Source of the DNA: Ruegeria marina
Lineage (GTDB): Bacteria; Pseudomonadota; Alphaproteobacteria; Rhodobacterales; Rhodobacteraceae
Length of the DNA: 64,000 nt
Assembly (NCBI RefSeq): GCF_900101475.1
Contig: NZ_FMZV01000005.1
Span: 279,489-343,488, forward strand
Reading direction: 5' to 3'
In this document: positions 44,135-53,595 of the stretch, in pieces
How the letters are laid out: each line of letters opens with the position of its first letter
Numbering within the stretch: position 1 is the first letter of the stretch
Program-made: the position numbers and the translations under genes
The notes under the pieces: generated by a model
Told to the model about the DNA's origin: nothing
The model's database searches: none
What the model saw: only the letters and a program-made list of their open reading frames with translations

Positions 44135-44856
44135 GTCATGCCCTCGCCGGGACGCCAGGCGCCGGGGGGCAGGTGACCGTCCACATAGGCGCCCCAGAGC
44201 GCGTCGAGCTGGGCCCAGAGCACGTCGGTCTTGAAGATCAGCGCGGCGCAGGCCATGTCCTCCTTCTCGGGCGTGTCGGCGTGATCCAGCACCCATTTCA
44301 GCCCATAGGCCACTTCCTTGGGTGCCTCGGTCAGGCGTTTGCGGAAATAGCTGAGGCTGCTGTCATTGGCGAAATCATAGTGTTTCAGCAGGCCCTCGAT
44401 CCGGTTTTCATGGATCTTCGGGGCGAAAAGCTCGGTCAGCGACGAGGCCACCGCCTGTAGCAATGGCTTTTCGCGCACATAGTGGACATAAGCCTCGACC
44501 GCGAAGCGGGTCGCGGGCAGGATGCCCCGGCCCGAGGCCACGTAATCGGGATCCAGCCCCACCGCCTCGGCCAGTTTCAGCCAGCGGCGCAGCCCGCCGC
44601 CCTCGTCGACGCCTCCGTCGTGATCCTCGATCCGCGAGCGCCACTCGCGGCGGATGTCGGGATCGTCGCAGCGCGACATGAAGGCCGCGTCCTTCATCGG
44701 GATGGCGGCCTGGTAGGCCCAGCGGTTGATAACCCAGGCGCGCACCTGATCGGGGGTGCAGCCGCCGCTGTGCAGCTTGTGGTGAAACGGATGCTTGTCG
44801 TGGTAGCGTTCCGCTCCGATGGCGCGCAGGCGCGCTTCCAGGCTTTCGCGGCTCAT
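44131..44856 (-). CDS. pqqC: PQQ synthase PqqC
   Basis: A 241-residue cofactor-independent oxidase that performs the final ring closure and oxidation of AHQQ to PQQ. The family segments [30 protein letters not shown] and the His-rich RIEDHDGG are present. It ends with the [18 protein letters not shown] segment typical of PqqC. Overlaps pqqB and pqqD by ATGA, so the operon is tightly coupled. Confidence 0.95.
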   Translation of the reverse strand: MSRESLEARLRAIGAERYHDKHPFHHKLHSGGCTPDQVRAWVINRWAYQAAIPMKDAAFMSRCDDPDIRREWRSRIEDHDGGVDEGGGLRRWLKLAEAVGLDPDYVASGRGILPATRFAVEAYVHYVREKPLLQAVASSLTELFAPKIHENRIEGLLKHYDFANDSSLSYFRKRLTEAPKEVAYGLKWVLDHADTPEKEDMACAALIFKTDVLWAQLDALWGAYVDGHLPPGAWRPGEGMT

Positions 44857-45740
44857 GTGACGATCTCCAGTCCGTCTTCGGCGACCTGCCAGCCCTGGGC
44901 CAGTACATGCGCCCTTTCGGGGCGGTCCGGACGCCAGACGGGGTTGGTGTTGTTGATATGGATGAAGGTCTTGCCGGCTTCGACCCCGGCAAGCCGGGCA
45001 ATGGAGCCGTCTGGTCCCGAGATAGAGATATGGCCCATCCGGCGGCCGGTCTTGGTGCCGGTGCCGCTTCGGATCATCTCGTCATCGTCCCAGAGGGTTC
45101 CGTCGAACAGCAGGTGATCGGCGTCGCCAAGCCGTGCCAGAAGGTCGTCGGGCACATGGGCGCAGCCGGGAATGTAGTAGACCACCGCCCGGCCGTCACT
45201 GAGCCGGACGCCCACGGTCTGTTCGCCTACGAGGCTGGTATCCACCACGTCGCCTTCCATGAAGAGCGGCACCTTGCCGGGAACAGCGAACAGCATCGCC
45301 TCCAACCCGTCGTGCAGGTCGAATGGCTGGTCGAGCGCGACCGGATGGCGGCGCACCTTTTCACGCGAGACCGCGTCGAAGATGCGGTTGCCGTCCAGTA
45401 CCGCATGGATTTCGCGGGTGGCGCAAAGGACAAACGGCGTCTGCTCGCGCAGCGACAGCAGGCCGGCGATATGGTCGATATCGCCATTGGTGACCAGGAC
45501 GGACGCGATCGGGCTGCCGCGCAACCCGCGCGGATGCAGGGCAGGGCTGTCCTGCAATTGTTGCCGAATGTCGGGCGAGGCGTTCAGGATCGACCATTGG
45601 CGACCGTCCGCAGAGACCGCCAACGAAGATTGGCCGGACGGCTTGAGCCGACCGGCGCGCGCGTCAACACAGTTGACGCAGCCGCAGTTCCACTGCGGTA
45701 GGCCTCCGCCGGCCGCGGCACCCAAGACAAGAATACGCAT
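44853..45740 (-). CDS. pqqB: PQQ biosynthesis protein PqqB
   Basis: A 295-residue metallo-beta-lactamase-fold protein. The N terminus RILVLGAAAGGGLPQWNCGC and the zinc-cysteine segment NCGCVNC are diagnostic of PqqB, as is the modified metal motif NGDIDHIAGLL. It hydroxylates the crosslinked Glu-Tyr dipeptide during PQQ formation. It lies 26 bases downstream of the tiny pqqA and overlaps pqqC. Confidence 0.95.
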   Translation of the reverse strand: MRILVLGAAAGGGLPQWNCGCVNCVDARAGRLKPSGQSSLAVSADGRQWSILNASPDIRQQLQDSPALHPRGLRGSPIASVLVTNGDIDHIAGLLSLREQTPFVLCATREIHAVLDGNRIFDAVSREKVRRHPVALDQPFDLHDGLEAMLFAVPGKVPLFMEGDVVDTSLVGEQTVGVRLSDGRAVVYYIPGCAHVPDDLLARLGDADHLLFDGTLWDDDEMIRSGTGTKTGRRMGHISISGPDGSIARLAGVEAGKTFIHINNTNPVWRPDRPERAHVLAQGWQVAEDGLEIVT

Positions 45741-45766
45741 CTGTCAGGGCCTCCGCGGCGGGACGA

Positions 45767-45877
45767 TCAGAACAGGATCGGGTCGGCCCCGCGGCCGCCT
45801 TCATCCTCTGCAGGGGCGTACATGTTGATTTCCATGCCGCAGTTGACTTCACGAAGCTTCGGGGCAGTCCAAGCCAT
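45767..45877 (-). CDS. pqqA: PQQ precursor peptide PqqA
   Basis: A 36-codon gene. It encodes MAWTAPKLREVNCGMEINMY followed by 16 residues ending ILF. The conserved E-V-N-C-G-M-E-I-N-M-Y block contains the Glu and Tyr that PqqE crosslinks. GGAGGAG lies upstream of the ATG at 45877. It is the first gene of pqqABCDE, 26 bases before pqqB. Its size explains why it is easily missed. Confidence 0.95.
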   Translation of the reverse strand: MAWTAPKLREVNCGMEINMYAPAEDEGGRGADPILF

Positions 45878-45952
45878 CTTTACTCCTCCAATGGATGGTT
45901 GTCTTCGGATCACGATAATTGACACTCGGTCGCAGGCCAATGCTTCTTTGGT

Positions 45953-48181
45953 CTAATGTCCGCAGGTCCCGGCACCGGTTCTTGCCGCAGTTGTCAGAAA
46001 GTTGCGCAGCGTATCCAGAGCGACCGGCTTGTGGAACAGCTGCCAGCCGTGCCGGACGCAAGTGTCGATCACCGCCGGGGAGCGGGATGCCGTGATGATG
46101 CAGGAGGGAACCGGACCCAGATGTGCGCGGATATCGGACAGAAGATCGGTGCCCAGCTCACCTTTGTCCAGTTGCAGGTCCGCGATGATCGCGTCGGGAT
46201 GGATTCCTTCGTCCCTGATCAGTTCCAGCGCCTCGGTCGCGTCCGAGGTCGGCAGTACGCAGACATCCCAGTTTTCCAGCGCAATGGTCAGGGCATTGCG
46301 CAATTCGGCATCATTCTCCACCAGCAGCACGATCAGCCCGTCCAGGCCCGGCGTGGTATCAGGCGGGGTGCGCCTGCGGCTCAGCGCGGTGAAGTCCGGT
46401 GCAGGGGCAAGCGCCAGTTCCACCAGAAAGCCCGAGCCGCGGTTCACACTGGATACGAGGTCCAGCGGGTGTCCCAGCAAGGCGCAGGCACGCTCGACGA
46501 TGGCCAGCCCCAGCCCCATGCCTTCGGCGGCCGAGGCGGCCGTTTCGAGCCGTTGGAATTCGCGGAAGATGACGTCGCGCTGCTCCGGGTGGATGCCCGG
46601 CCCCGTATCCCAGACTTCGAGGCGGACGGATTTGCTGCGCCTGCGGGCGCCGACCACGATCTTTCCGGTCCGGGTATAGCGGATTGCGTTGCCGATCAGA
46701 TTCTGGGCGATCCGGCGCAGATAGGTTGCGTCGGACAGGACGATTGCGCTGGTCGCAACGACCTTCAGTTCCAATCCCTTGGCGCGCGCGGTCGGACCCA
46801 GTTCCTCGGCAAGCTGGGTCAGGATCACGCCAAGCGGGACAGGCGCGCGATGGACCTCGGCCTTGCCCGAGTCCAGCATTGAAATGTCCAGGAGCGCTTC
46901 CAGGATGGTTTCGACGCTGTCGAGCGAGCGGCGGGCCTTTTCGGCGATCTGGTGGAGCCGTTCGGCATCCTGACCGGGTTCGATCGAGGCCATGTACAGT
47001 TTGGCCGCAGACAAAGGCTGCAGCAGGTCGTGGCTTGCGGCGGCGACAAAGCGCGACTTCGAGGCGTTGGCCCGTTCCGCCTCGGTCAGGGCGTCGGCCA
47101 GCTCCAGGGTCCGCTCGGCCACCCGCGCCTCGAGCAGTTCGTTGGCCTGCTGGATGGCGCGCACCGCGGCGCGTTCGGCCGAGACGTCGGTGAACGAGAT
47201 CACGAACCCCTTGTCGGGCATCTCCTGGGCATGCACCGCCAGCGTCTTGTTCTGTCCCTGCTGGATCTCGAAACTGATCGGAGGGCGACTGTCGCTGGTG
47301 GTGATCCAGTCGCGGATATCCGACTCGGTGATGCCACTGGAATAGGATGAGCCCTGCGCGAATCCCTCGAACAGGGTGAAGAACCGCGTTCCCATCGAGA
47401 ATTTGCGGGCAGGGATCGACAGCATCGCGCCCACTCGCTGGTTCCATCCGGCGAGACGGGCCTGATTGTCGAAGATGCACACGCCCTGATCCAGATGTTC
47501 CAGCGTTGCGCGGACCAGACGGGCCTGGTCATCGAGCATCCGTTCACGCTCCTGCCGCTCGAGCCGCATGATGTCGCTGACATCGGTCTGCAGGATCACC
47601 GTGCCGCCATCCGGTGTCCGGTGTTCGCTGACCTGGACCCAGCGGCTGCCGACCATGCGCACATTGAAGATCACGTGATCGTCCTGGTGCCGTTTCATGC
47701 GGCGCGCGGCCCAATCGGCCGGGTTCATGTTCTCGGGCAGCGAAAGGTATTGGGAGCCGCTGACCAGATCCACGTACTGACGAAAGGTGATGCCGGGGCG
47801 GAACCGGTCCCGGATATCGGGCATGTGCAGGCCGAAGCGCGAGTTGCACATGACCAGATGTTCGTCGGGATCGAACAGGGCAAAACCCTCCTGCACCGTT
47901 TCGATCGCATTGGCCAGGTTGGACCGGGCCTCTTCGGTGGCGCGATTGGCTTCGGCCAGCCGGGCATTCGATTCGTTCAGCAGGTCGAGCGCATGTTCGA
48001 GGTCGCGGGTGCGGTTGCGGACCTCTTCCTCCAGCAAAGCCGCGCGCTCGAACTGGGCATAGGCCGCCCCGGAGACATCGGTGGCCTGTTCGACACGGCG
48101 CATCAGGGCACCGTTGATCTTGACCAGTTTCTCTATCTGCCTTTCCGCACTGTCGTTGGGATTCAAAAGACTGGCTGGCAT
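45953..48181 (-). CDS. Hybrid histidine kinase with PAS domains and C-terminal receiver
   Basis: A 742-residue cytoplasmic sensor with no clear membrane segment. A coiled coil lies at about residues 50-95. PAS-type domains follow at about 90-215 (NAIETVQEGFALFDPD) and 225-345 (ATLEHLDQGVCIFDNQ). HisKA is next, with the phospho-His in FVAAASHDLLQPLSAAKL, then HATPase (NLIGNAIRYTRTG, DTGPGIHPEQ, GMGLGLAIVERAC). A receiver domain is at the C terminus (VLLVENDAEL, IIADLQLD). It resembles ErcS-type kinases that regulate PQQ alcohol oxidation. It lies downstream of FIST and LuxR genes and just upstream of pqqA. Confidence 0.9.
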   Translation of the reverse strand: MPASLLNPNDSAERQIEKLVKINGALMRRVEQATDVSGAAYAQFERAALLEEEVRNRTRDLEHALDLLNESNARLAEANRATEEARSNLANAIETVQEGFALFDPDEHLVMCNSRFGLHMPDIRDRFRPGITFRQYVDLVSGSQYLSLPENMNPADWAARRMKRHQDDHVIFNVRMVGSRWVQVSEHRTPDGGTVILQTDVSDIMRLERQERERMLDDQARLVRATLEHLDQGVCIFDNQARLAGWNQRVGAMLSIPARKFSMGTRFFTLFEGFAQGSSYSSGITESDIRDWITTSDSRPPISFEIQQGQNKTLAVHAQEMPDKGFVISFTDVSAERAAVRAIQQANELLEARVAERTLELADALTEAERANASKSRFVAAASHDLLQPLSAAKLYMASIEPGQDAERLHQIAEKARRSLDSVETILEALLDISMLDSGKAEVHRAPVPLGVILTQLAEELGPTARAKGLELKVVATSAIVLSDATYLRRIAQNLIGNAIRYTRTGKIVVGARRRSKSVRLEVWDTGPGIHPEQRDVIFREFQRLETAASAAEGMGLGLAIVERACALLGHPLDLVSSVNRGSGFLVELALAPAPDFTALSRRRTPPDTTPGLDGLIVLLVENDAELRNALTIALENWDVCVLPTSDATEALELIRDEGIHPDAIIADLQLDKGELGTDLLSDIRAHLGPVPSCIITASRSPAVIDTCVRHGWQLFHKPVALDTLRNFLTTAARTGAGTCGH

Positions 48182-48187
48182 CACGGA

Positions 48188-49357
48188 TCACTGCTCTTCG
48201 GGTGGATAGATGGCGACACCCGTCAAAGTCTGGTTGACGTGCATCGAGTTGAACTGTTCGCCATAGGTCGAAAATCCGATCACGTTGTTTTCCCGCAGGA
48301 TTTCCGACAGCGCGCCGATCACCTGGTTTTCCTGTGCTTCGAGACGCCGCAACAGGCAGTCGCACCCCAGGATGACCGAGGGTCGCCGGTTGGAGGACAG
48401 CCGCGCCAGTTCCTCGCGCAGGTGTTCGCGCATGTCACGCGCCTGGGCTAGGGTCAGGACCAGGCCTTCGTCGATGGCCGAAAAGAACACGAGGTCGCCG
48501 TTTTCGGCGACGCGCTGGATGGAACGGACGTGATGCTGCCCGCCGATCCGCACCACGACGGGATGGGCGGCGAAGGTGAAGGTGGTTAATTGTTCCGGGT
48601 CCTTGCCCAGGATACGCGCGTATTCGCGCGCCGCGGGTTCGGCGTTGATCTCGTGCACCGTGCGCAGTTCGGGAGTGGCCCCGGTGACCACCATGCGCTG
48701 GTCCGACGGGATCAGGTGGTCGGTCTTGAAAACCTGGATCGGACAACGGGTCCGCACCTGCATCAGGACGGCGGCGTTGGCATGGGCTTGCCCCTCGAAG
48801 AACACGCGGGTTTCCGTGAAGGTTTCACCGTCGCCGGCCGAACCTCCGAAAAGGGGAACCGGGCCCAGGCCCATCGCCAGATCCGAGACCAGCCGGTCTT
48901 CGAGTGTCGAGAGACCGTCGATCAACATGAAGTTGAACTCGTGATTCCAGTCCGGGCGTGCCATGGCCAGGTCGTTCCTGGTCTGGATCATGCGGTCGAT
49001 GATCGTTTGCGCATCATAGTCGGCGAGGTCGGGGATCAGAGTCGCGCGGGCCCGAAAGTTTTCGCGAGGCAGACCGATGGCGACAATTTCTCCATCGGCA
49101 TAGCCATCGGCGGAAATCTCGCCGGCAGTGGAGCAACCCACAACCACGGTGCCGGGCAGGATCTCGCCGGCGGCACGCAGCAGGGTGTCAAAGTCGGCCA
49201 CGTGCGAAACCAGAAGGATGACGAGTTCCAGGTCGCCCCGGTCGATCTGGCTGGCGATATACTCGATTGCATGCGGATGATCGTGGCGCACCGATGTGGT
49301 GCGCAACACTTGAGGCGCGGTCTGAGCCGCGCGAACCGGACCCGGTTTTAGGTCCAA
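48188..49357 (-). CDS. FIST signal-transduction domain protein
   Basis: A 389-residue protein with FIST_N and FIST_C sensory domains (GTVVVGCSTAGEISADGYADG, then FGGSAGDGETF, and the C-terminal LGCDCLLRRLEAQENQVIG). FIST domains are thought to bind small ligands such as amino acids and pass information to signalling partners. The start is TTG at 49357, supported by GGGAGGAG five bases upstream. It stands between the response regulator and the hybrid kinase, so it is probably an accessory sensor of the same pathway. Confidence 0.88.
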   Translation of the reverse strand: MDLKPGPVRAAQTAPQVLRTTSVRHDHPHAIEYIASQIDRGDLELVILLVSHVADFDTLLRAAGEILPGTVVVGCSTAGEISADGYADGEIVAIGLPRENFRARATLIPDLADYDAQTIIDRMIQTRNDLAMARPDWNHEFNFMLIDGLSTLEDRLVSDLAMGLGPVPLFGGSAGDGETFTETRVFFEGQAHANAAVLMQVRTRCPIQVFKTDHLIPSDQRMVVTGATPELRTVHEINAEPAAREYARILGKDPEQLTTFTFAAHPVVVRIGGQHHVRSIQRVAENGDLVFFSAIDEGLVLTLAQARDMREHLREELARLSSNRRPSVILGCDCLLRRLEAQENQVIGALSEILRENNVIGFSTYGEQFNSMHVNQTLTGVAIYPPEEQ

Positions 49358-49386
49358 GCGCTCCTCCCTTGCAACCTGCCTACAGG

Positions 49387-50103
49387 TTACGCCGGTTTCT
49401 GGCCTTCTGGCAAGAAACTCGCAAAACTGGTCTTCTTTGCGATCAGCACCGCCTGGGTGCGGCTCTGGACCCCCAGCTTGCGCATGATCGCGGTGACATG
49501 TGCCTTGACCGTGGTTTCCGCGATCGACAGGTCATAGGCGATCTGCTTGTTCAGCTTGCCCTCGCAGACCAGTTGCAGGATACGGGCCTGCTGGTTGGTC
49601 AGGGCCGAAAGGCGTTCCAGCGCATCGTCTACGTCCGGTCCTTCATCGCTGCCCCCCGAGAGATGGACAAAACCTTCGGGGGTGAAGACGCCACCGGCGG
49701 CCACCTTGTCGATGGCCTGGCGGAACACGCCGCGTTGGGAATGTTTCGGCACGAACCCGGAAGCACCCGCGCTGATCACGCCCGAGATAACCCGGTTGTC
49801 GGTGATCGAGGACACCACCACCACGGGAACGCGGGCCGCGGTCCTGATCCGCACGAGCCCGTCCAGCCCCTCGACATCGGGCAGGTTGAGGTCGAGGATC
49901 ACGAGGTCCGGCCGGAACATGTCGGCCAGAAGCTCCAGCGCATCCTCCAGCCGGGCGGCCGTCTCCACGGTCCTGATGCATGACACCGCCTGCAGCGTCA
50001 TCGACAGCGCGTCGCAGAAAAGAGGATGATCGTCCACGATCAGCGCCTTTTGAAACGTCTTTGCGGCGGATTTGAGGGGCGGGGTCTGCATGTGTCCGGC
50101 CAT
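49387..50103 (-). CDS. LuxR/NarL-family response regulator
   Basis: A 238-residue two-component regulator. The receiver domain contains IVDDHPLFCDALSM, the phosphoacceptor in LVILDLNLPDVEG and the VVSS switch region. The LuxR-type helix-turn-helix is at the C terminus (LSALTNQQARILQLVCEGKL through AETTVKAHVTAIMRKLGVQS). It is the likely partner of the downstream hybrid kinase and controls alcohol oxidation genes, similar in arrangement to AgmR/ErbR-type regulators. A motif CCAAAGGTCGAAT lies about 50 bases upstream, suggesting autoregulation. The start could be 50103 or 50091. Confidence 0.88.
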   Translation of the reverse strand: MAGHMQTPPLKSAAKTFQKALIVDDHPLFCDALSMTLQAVSCIRTVETAARLEDALELLADMFRPDLVILDLNLPDVEGLDGLVRIRTAARVPVVVVSSITDNRVISGVISAGASGFVPKHSQRGVFRQAIDKVAAGGVFTPEGFVHLSGGSDEGPDVDDALERLSALTNQQARILQLVCEGKLNKQIAYDLSIAETTVKAHVTAIMRKLGVQSRTQAVLIAKKTSFASFLPEGQKPA

Positions 50104-50154
50104 TACTAGAGGTGTCCGGTAAAGTGTAGCAAGGCGGGGGAGAAAGGCCATTGG

Positions 50155-50167
50155 CCAAAGGTCGAAT
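50155..50167 (+). promoter_or_regulatory. CCAAAGGTCGAAT motif upstream of the response regulator
   Basis: CCAAAGGTCGAAT lies 51 bases before the response-regulator start. Closely related copies lie at 52171-52183 (two tandem forms with 52149-52161), 57798-57809 and 59493-59504, all in regulatory gaps of the PQQ/cox island. Confidence 0.5.
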
Positions 50168-50222
50168 GCCCGGGTTGGTCTCAGAATCGCATTTGCAAAG
50201 CCGGTTCGGTGGCCAAAACGAA

Positions 50223-50248
50223 GGCGCGCGCCCGGATAGGCGCGCGCC
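50223..50248 (-). terminator. Terminator of the quinoprotein gene
   Basis: GGCGCGCGCC repeated as a 10-base inverted repeat (50223-50232 and 50239-50248, 6-base loop) lies just after the quinoprotein stop. On the minus strand it is followed by TTCGTTTTGG, a T-rich tail. Confidence 0.8.
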
Positions 50249-50275
50249 CGATTGTCGGAAAAGGCGGTCTCGGGA

Positions 50276-52048
50276 TCAGTTCGAGGCCAGCTGTCTGGGC
50301 AGCTTGAAGGTCCAGAGTGTGCCACCCTGGTTGAGGTAGTTCACCTTCTTGGCGACCTCGCCACCCCACAGCGGCACCGCGCCGCCCCAGCCGGAGATGA
50401 CCGAGACATACTGCTCGCCGTCCATTTCCCAGGTGATGGGCTGACCCACGATGCCCGAACCGGTCTGGAAGGACCACAGGATCTCGCCGGTTTCGTCATC
50501 AAAGGCGATGAACTTGCCCTCGGGGGTGCCGGTGAAAACCAGGCCGCCCGCGGTGGTCATGACGCCACCCCACAGCGGCGCGTCGTTCTTGAATTCCCAC
50601 TTCAGCTCGCCGGTATCCGGGTCGATCGCCTTCAGGCTGCCGATGTGGTCCTCGTAGTTCGGTTTGATGGTAAAACCCGCGCCCAGATAGGCCGCGCCCT
50701 TCTTGTAGGTGATCGGCTCGTTCCAGATATCCATGCCCCATTCGTTCGAAGGCACGTAGAAGTTGCCGGTCCGCTGGCTGAAGGCCATCGGCATCCAGTT
50801 CTTGCCACCCAGGAAGGACGGGGATGCGAAGATCACCTCGCCCTTGGCGCCGTCGGCTGCGGCCGCCGGGTCGCCGGGGCGGTTGTCCTCGTTGAAGATC
50901 GGGCGGCCGTTCTCATCAAGGCCCGAGGCCCAGGTGATGTCCTTGACGAAGGGCACGCCGCGCACGAACTTGCCGTCCTCGCGGTTCAGAACGTAGAAGA
51001 ACCCGTTGCGGTCGGCGGTGGCCCAGCGCTTGTTGCCGTCGCGGTCGGTATAGGCGACCATTTCGTTGACGCCGTCATAGTCCCAGCCTTCGCGCGGAGT
51101 GGTCTGGAAATGCCACTTGATCTCGCCATTGTCGGGATTGATGCCGATCCGGCTGGCGGCGTAGAGGTTGTCGCCCGAACCGTCGTTCTTCTGGCCGGCA
51201 TCGCGCAGCCAGCTGTTCCACGGGGCGGGGTTGCCCGCGCCGAACACCAGCGTGTCGGTCTCGATGTCATACGAGCCGCCCAGCCAGGTTGCGCCGCCGC
51301 CGGTCTTCCACATGTCGCCCGGCCAGGTCGCGTTCAGCGTGCCGGTCATGGTGCTTTCCTGGCCGTTCAACGTGCCCATGTGGCCTTCGATGACGGGACG
51401 GGTCCAGACCATTTCTCCGGTTTCGGCGTCGCGGGCCTGCACTTCGCCGACGATGCCGAATTCACCGCCCGAATTGCCGGTGATCACCAGCCCCTTCACG
51501 ATCAGCGGCGCGGCGGTGTAGGAATAGCCGGCCTTGTAGTCGGCGATCTTCTTGTTCCAGACCACATCGCCGGTCTTGAGGTCCAGCGCCACGATGCGTG
51601 CGTCCAGCGTGCCGAAATAGATCTTGTCGCCGTAGATCGCGGCGCCTCGGTTGATCACGTCGCAGCAGGGCAGGATGCCTTCGGGAAGCCGGGCGTCGTA
51701 CTGCCAGATCTCATCGCCGGTCTTGACGTCGATGGCATAGAGGCGGCTGTAGGAGCCGGTGATGTACATGATCCCGTCATGCACCAGCGGCTGGGTTTCC
51801 TGGCCGCGCTGCTTCTCGCCGCCAAGGCTGAAGGCCCAGGCGGGCATCAGGTTCTTGACGTTGTCCTTGTTCAGCGTTTCCAGCGGGCTGTAGCGTTGCA
51901 GGTGGCGACCCATGCCATTGGTCAGCACGCTGCTGGTATTTGCCTGGTCCTGGGCCAGGTCTTCCTCGGTGACGCCGGCCTGAGCGCCGGACTGCCAGCC
52001 AGTGGCGGCAATCAGACCCGCAGCCGCGGCCATGATGAAACGGTTCAT
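50276..52048 (-). CDS. PQQ-dependent alcohol dehydrogenase, probable lanthanide type (ExaF/PedH-like)
   Basis: A 590-residue periplasmic quinoprotein with a signal peptide (about residues 1-24). The vicinal cysteines C128-C129 (PCCDVINRG) form the PQQ-contacting disulfide ring. The catalytic Asp region reads GWDYDGVN (D323 and D325). The second Asp two positions downstream is the hallmark of lanthanide-dependent XoxF/ExaF enzymes, where calcium enzymes have Ala, Ser or Thr. It oxidises primary alcohols and passes electrons to the nearby cytochromes c. GGGAGG precedes the ATG. Which alcohol is used is not known. Confidence 0.92.
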   Translation of the reverse strand: MNRFIMAAAAGLIAATGWQSGAQAGVTEEDLAQDQANTSSVLTNGMGRHLQRYSPLETLNKDNVKNLMPAWAFSLGGEKQRGQETQPLVHDGIMYITGSYSRLYAIDVKTGDEIWQYDARLPEGILPCCDVINRGAAIYGDKIYFGTLDARIVALDLKTGDVVWNKKIADYKAGYSYTAAPLIVKGLVITGNSGGEFGIVGEVQARDAETGEMVWTRPVIEGHMGTLNGQESTMTGTLNATWPGDMWKTGGGATWLGGSYDIETDTLVFGAGNPAPWNSWLRDAGQKNDGSGDNLYAASRIGINPDNGEIKWHFQTTPREGWDYDGVNEMVAYTDRDGNKRWATADRNGFFYVLNREDGKFVRGVPFVKDITWASGLDENGRPIFNEDNRPGDPAAAADGAKGEVIFASPSFLGGKNWMPMAFSQRTGNFYVPSNEWGMDIWNEPITYKKGAAYLGAGFTIKPNYEDHIGSLKAIDPDTGELKWEFKNDAPLWGGVMTTAGGLVFTGTPEGKFIAFDDETGEILWSFQTGSGIVGQPITWEMDGEQYVSVISGWGGAVPLWGGEVAKKVNYLNQGGTLWTFKLPRQLASN

Positions 52049-52462
52049 CGTATTCCTCCCTTGCATCCTCTCCAAGCCTGACCACCCCGCAAGACTGGGC
52101 GTTTGGCTGGTCATCATTATTGGAACCTTCACGTTTCCGCGAAATTGCACAAAGGTCGTAGGAGGGTTGCCCAAAGGTCAATCCATGCTGTTTCGCGATC
52201 TGGACCGACGCCGCATTCGGGCAATCAGTTTCTCTCGACGCCTTGCAGTCGACGGGAACCGGCCGGGGGCGTGCTGCACGAGATCGAATGCAGCCTCGTG
52301 GTATCCCGTCCCCGGAGGGCGCCCTGCGCCCGATTCGGCCTGGTCACCTGCACCCGGCTGGTCCCGAGTCGCACTGGCAGCCCTCTCTGGTCGTCCAAGA
52401 GCGCCGCGGCCAACAGTGCCGGACCCGCCGAGACTAGGGCGGACCCGGCTTTCCGAGGCGGT
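52049..52462. other. Regulatory gap upstream of the quinoprotein gene
   Basis: This 414-base gap has no convincing coding region. It lies between the quinoprotein start and the stop of the upstream cytochrome gene, both on the minus strand. Two copies of the CCAAAGGTC-type motif occur, ACAAAGGTCGTAG (52149-52161) and CCAAAGGTCAATC (52171-52183), spaced by 22 bases, i.e. two helical turns. They lie 100-135 bases upstream of the start and would suit a response-regulator dimer pair. Confidence 0.55.
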
Positions 52463-52876
52463 CTACTCGGATATCTTGCTCGGATCGCGATCCGAGATGC
52501 TGGCCAGATAGGCCAGGATGAAATCCTGTACCGTGCGATCCTCGATGCCCACATGGCGCATCTTGGTGCCGGGCATGAAGCCGCTGTTGTCCTCCATCCA
52601 GGCCCGCAGCGCCGCCGGCGTCCAGACGATGCCGGATGCCTCCAGCGCGATCGAGTAGTCGTAGTCAGGATAAGTGCCGGCACCGCGCCCGATCACGTTT
52701 TCCAGCGGCGGGCCATAGCTGTCGTGCGCTGTGTCCGAGGCATGGCAGCGACGGCACTCGGCATCGTAGAGCGCGGCGCCCGCGTCGATCTTTATCTTTT
52801 CGAAAGTGGCTTCGGATTCGGCCAGACAAGGCGTTGCCAGGAACAACGCCCCCAGCGCGAAGGGGACGAATTTCAT
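52463..52876 (-). CDS. Periplasmic cytochrome c
   Basis: A 137-residue class I cytochrome c. It has a signal peptide (about residues 1-19), a heme motif C41-R-R-C44-H45 and a distal Met candidate in MPGTKMRHVG. It is a small mono-heme electron carrier and could accept electrons from the quinoprotein encoded downstream. It lies between the Sel1-type gene and the quinoprotein, all on the minus strand. The 414-base gap to the quinoprotein suggests separate promoters. Confidence 0.9.
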   Translation of the reverse strand: MKFVPFALGALFLATPCLAESEATFEKIKIDAGAALYDAECRRCHASDTAHDSYGPPLENVIGRGAGTYPDYDYSIALEASGIVWTPAALRAWMEDNSGFMPGTKMRHVGIEDRTVQDFILAYLASISDRDPSKISE

Positions 52877-52991
52877 CTGTGTCTCCTAATGACGTGTCCG
52901 CAAAAGCGGTCCCTATCGCGCGTTTCCGGGCTCAACCTAGCAGCCGTCCGTCCCGATTGCATTTGTGCTTTCGTCGTAAGGCGCAGGCGGA

Positions 52992-53528
52992 TCAGAACAG
53001 CGGGGCGTATTTCCAGTTGTCCGCGTCGGGCGTGACCTCGTCCGGATCATAGCCCGCTGCCTGCAAGCGCCGGGCCACGTCCAGCCCCTCGCGCGCGGCC
53101 TCGTCCACCAATCTCTTCCCCAGGGCGCTGTCCTGCGAAACCCCGTGCCCCCGGATCAGGGCCAGCCCGTAGTTGAACTTGCCCACGGGATCGCCCGCCT
53201 CGGCGGCGCGGCGGTCCCATTCGGCGGCGGAATCAGGATTATATTCACCGCCAAGCCCGTTGTTCTCCATCTGGCTCATCCAGGTCATTGCCCCGGTATA
53301 GCCCGCCTCGGCGCAGGCCTCGAAGACGGTGCGGGCATCCGCGTGATCGCCTTTCTTGGTGATCAGGTAGCCCATGGCACAGGTCACCATGCCGGTCTGT
53401 CCCTCCGCGGCGCGCTCCACCTCGCGCGAGAGGGTCATCTCGTCGGGGTTGAGCGATCCGTACTGGCTGAGGTCCTCGGCCGCAAGCGGGCTGGCCAGCA
53501 GGGCGAACAGGGCGGTCTTCCGGATCAT
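52992..53528 (-). CDS. Sel1-like repeat protein, exported
   Basis: A 178-residue secreted protein with a signal peptide (residues about 1-17). Sel1-type tetratricopeptide-like repeats are visible (ADARTVFEACAEAGYTGAMT and AAEWDRRAAEAGDPVGKFNY, then GLALIRGHGVSQD). Such repeats serve in protein-protein contacts. Proteins of this type recur beside PQQ alcohol dehydrogenase systems, but no specific function is known. It lies between the ABC permease and the cytochrome gene. Confidence 0.82.
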   Translation of the reverse strand: MIRKTALFALLASPLAAEDLSQYGSLNPDEMTLSREVERAAEGQTGMVTCAMGYLITKKGDHADARTVFEACAEAGYTGAMTWMSQMENNGLGGEYNPDSAAEWDRRAAEAGDPVGKFNYGLALIRGHGVSQDSALGKRLVDEAAREGLDVARRLQAAGYDPDEVTPDADNWKYAPLF

Positions 53529-53595
53529 CGCAGGTCTCCTCTTCGACCGAGCCTATCAGAATCGGGGCCCGGGCGCATCCCCGGCGGTGCGTCCG

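Noticed and set aside
52049..52174. N-terminal extension of the quinoprotein
   Set aside because: The ATG at 52048 has a strong ribosome binding site and starts a clear signal peptide; the extension runs through the regulatory motifs.
53543..53549. TTCGACC as another copy of the PQQ-island motif
   Set aside because: Only seven bases match, the CCAA part is missing and it lies too close to the Sel1-type gene start.
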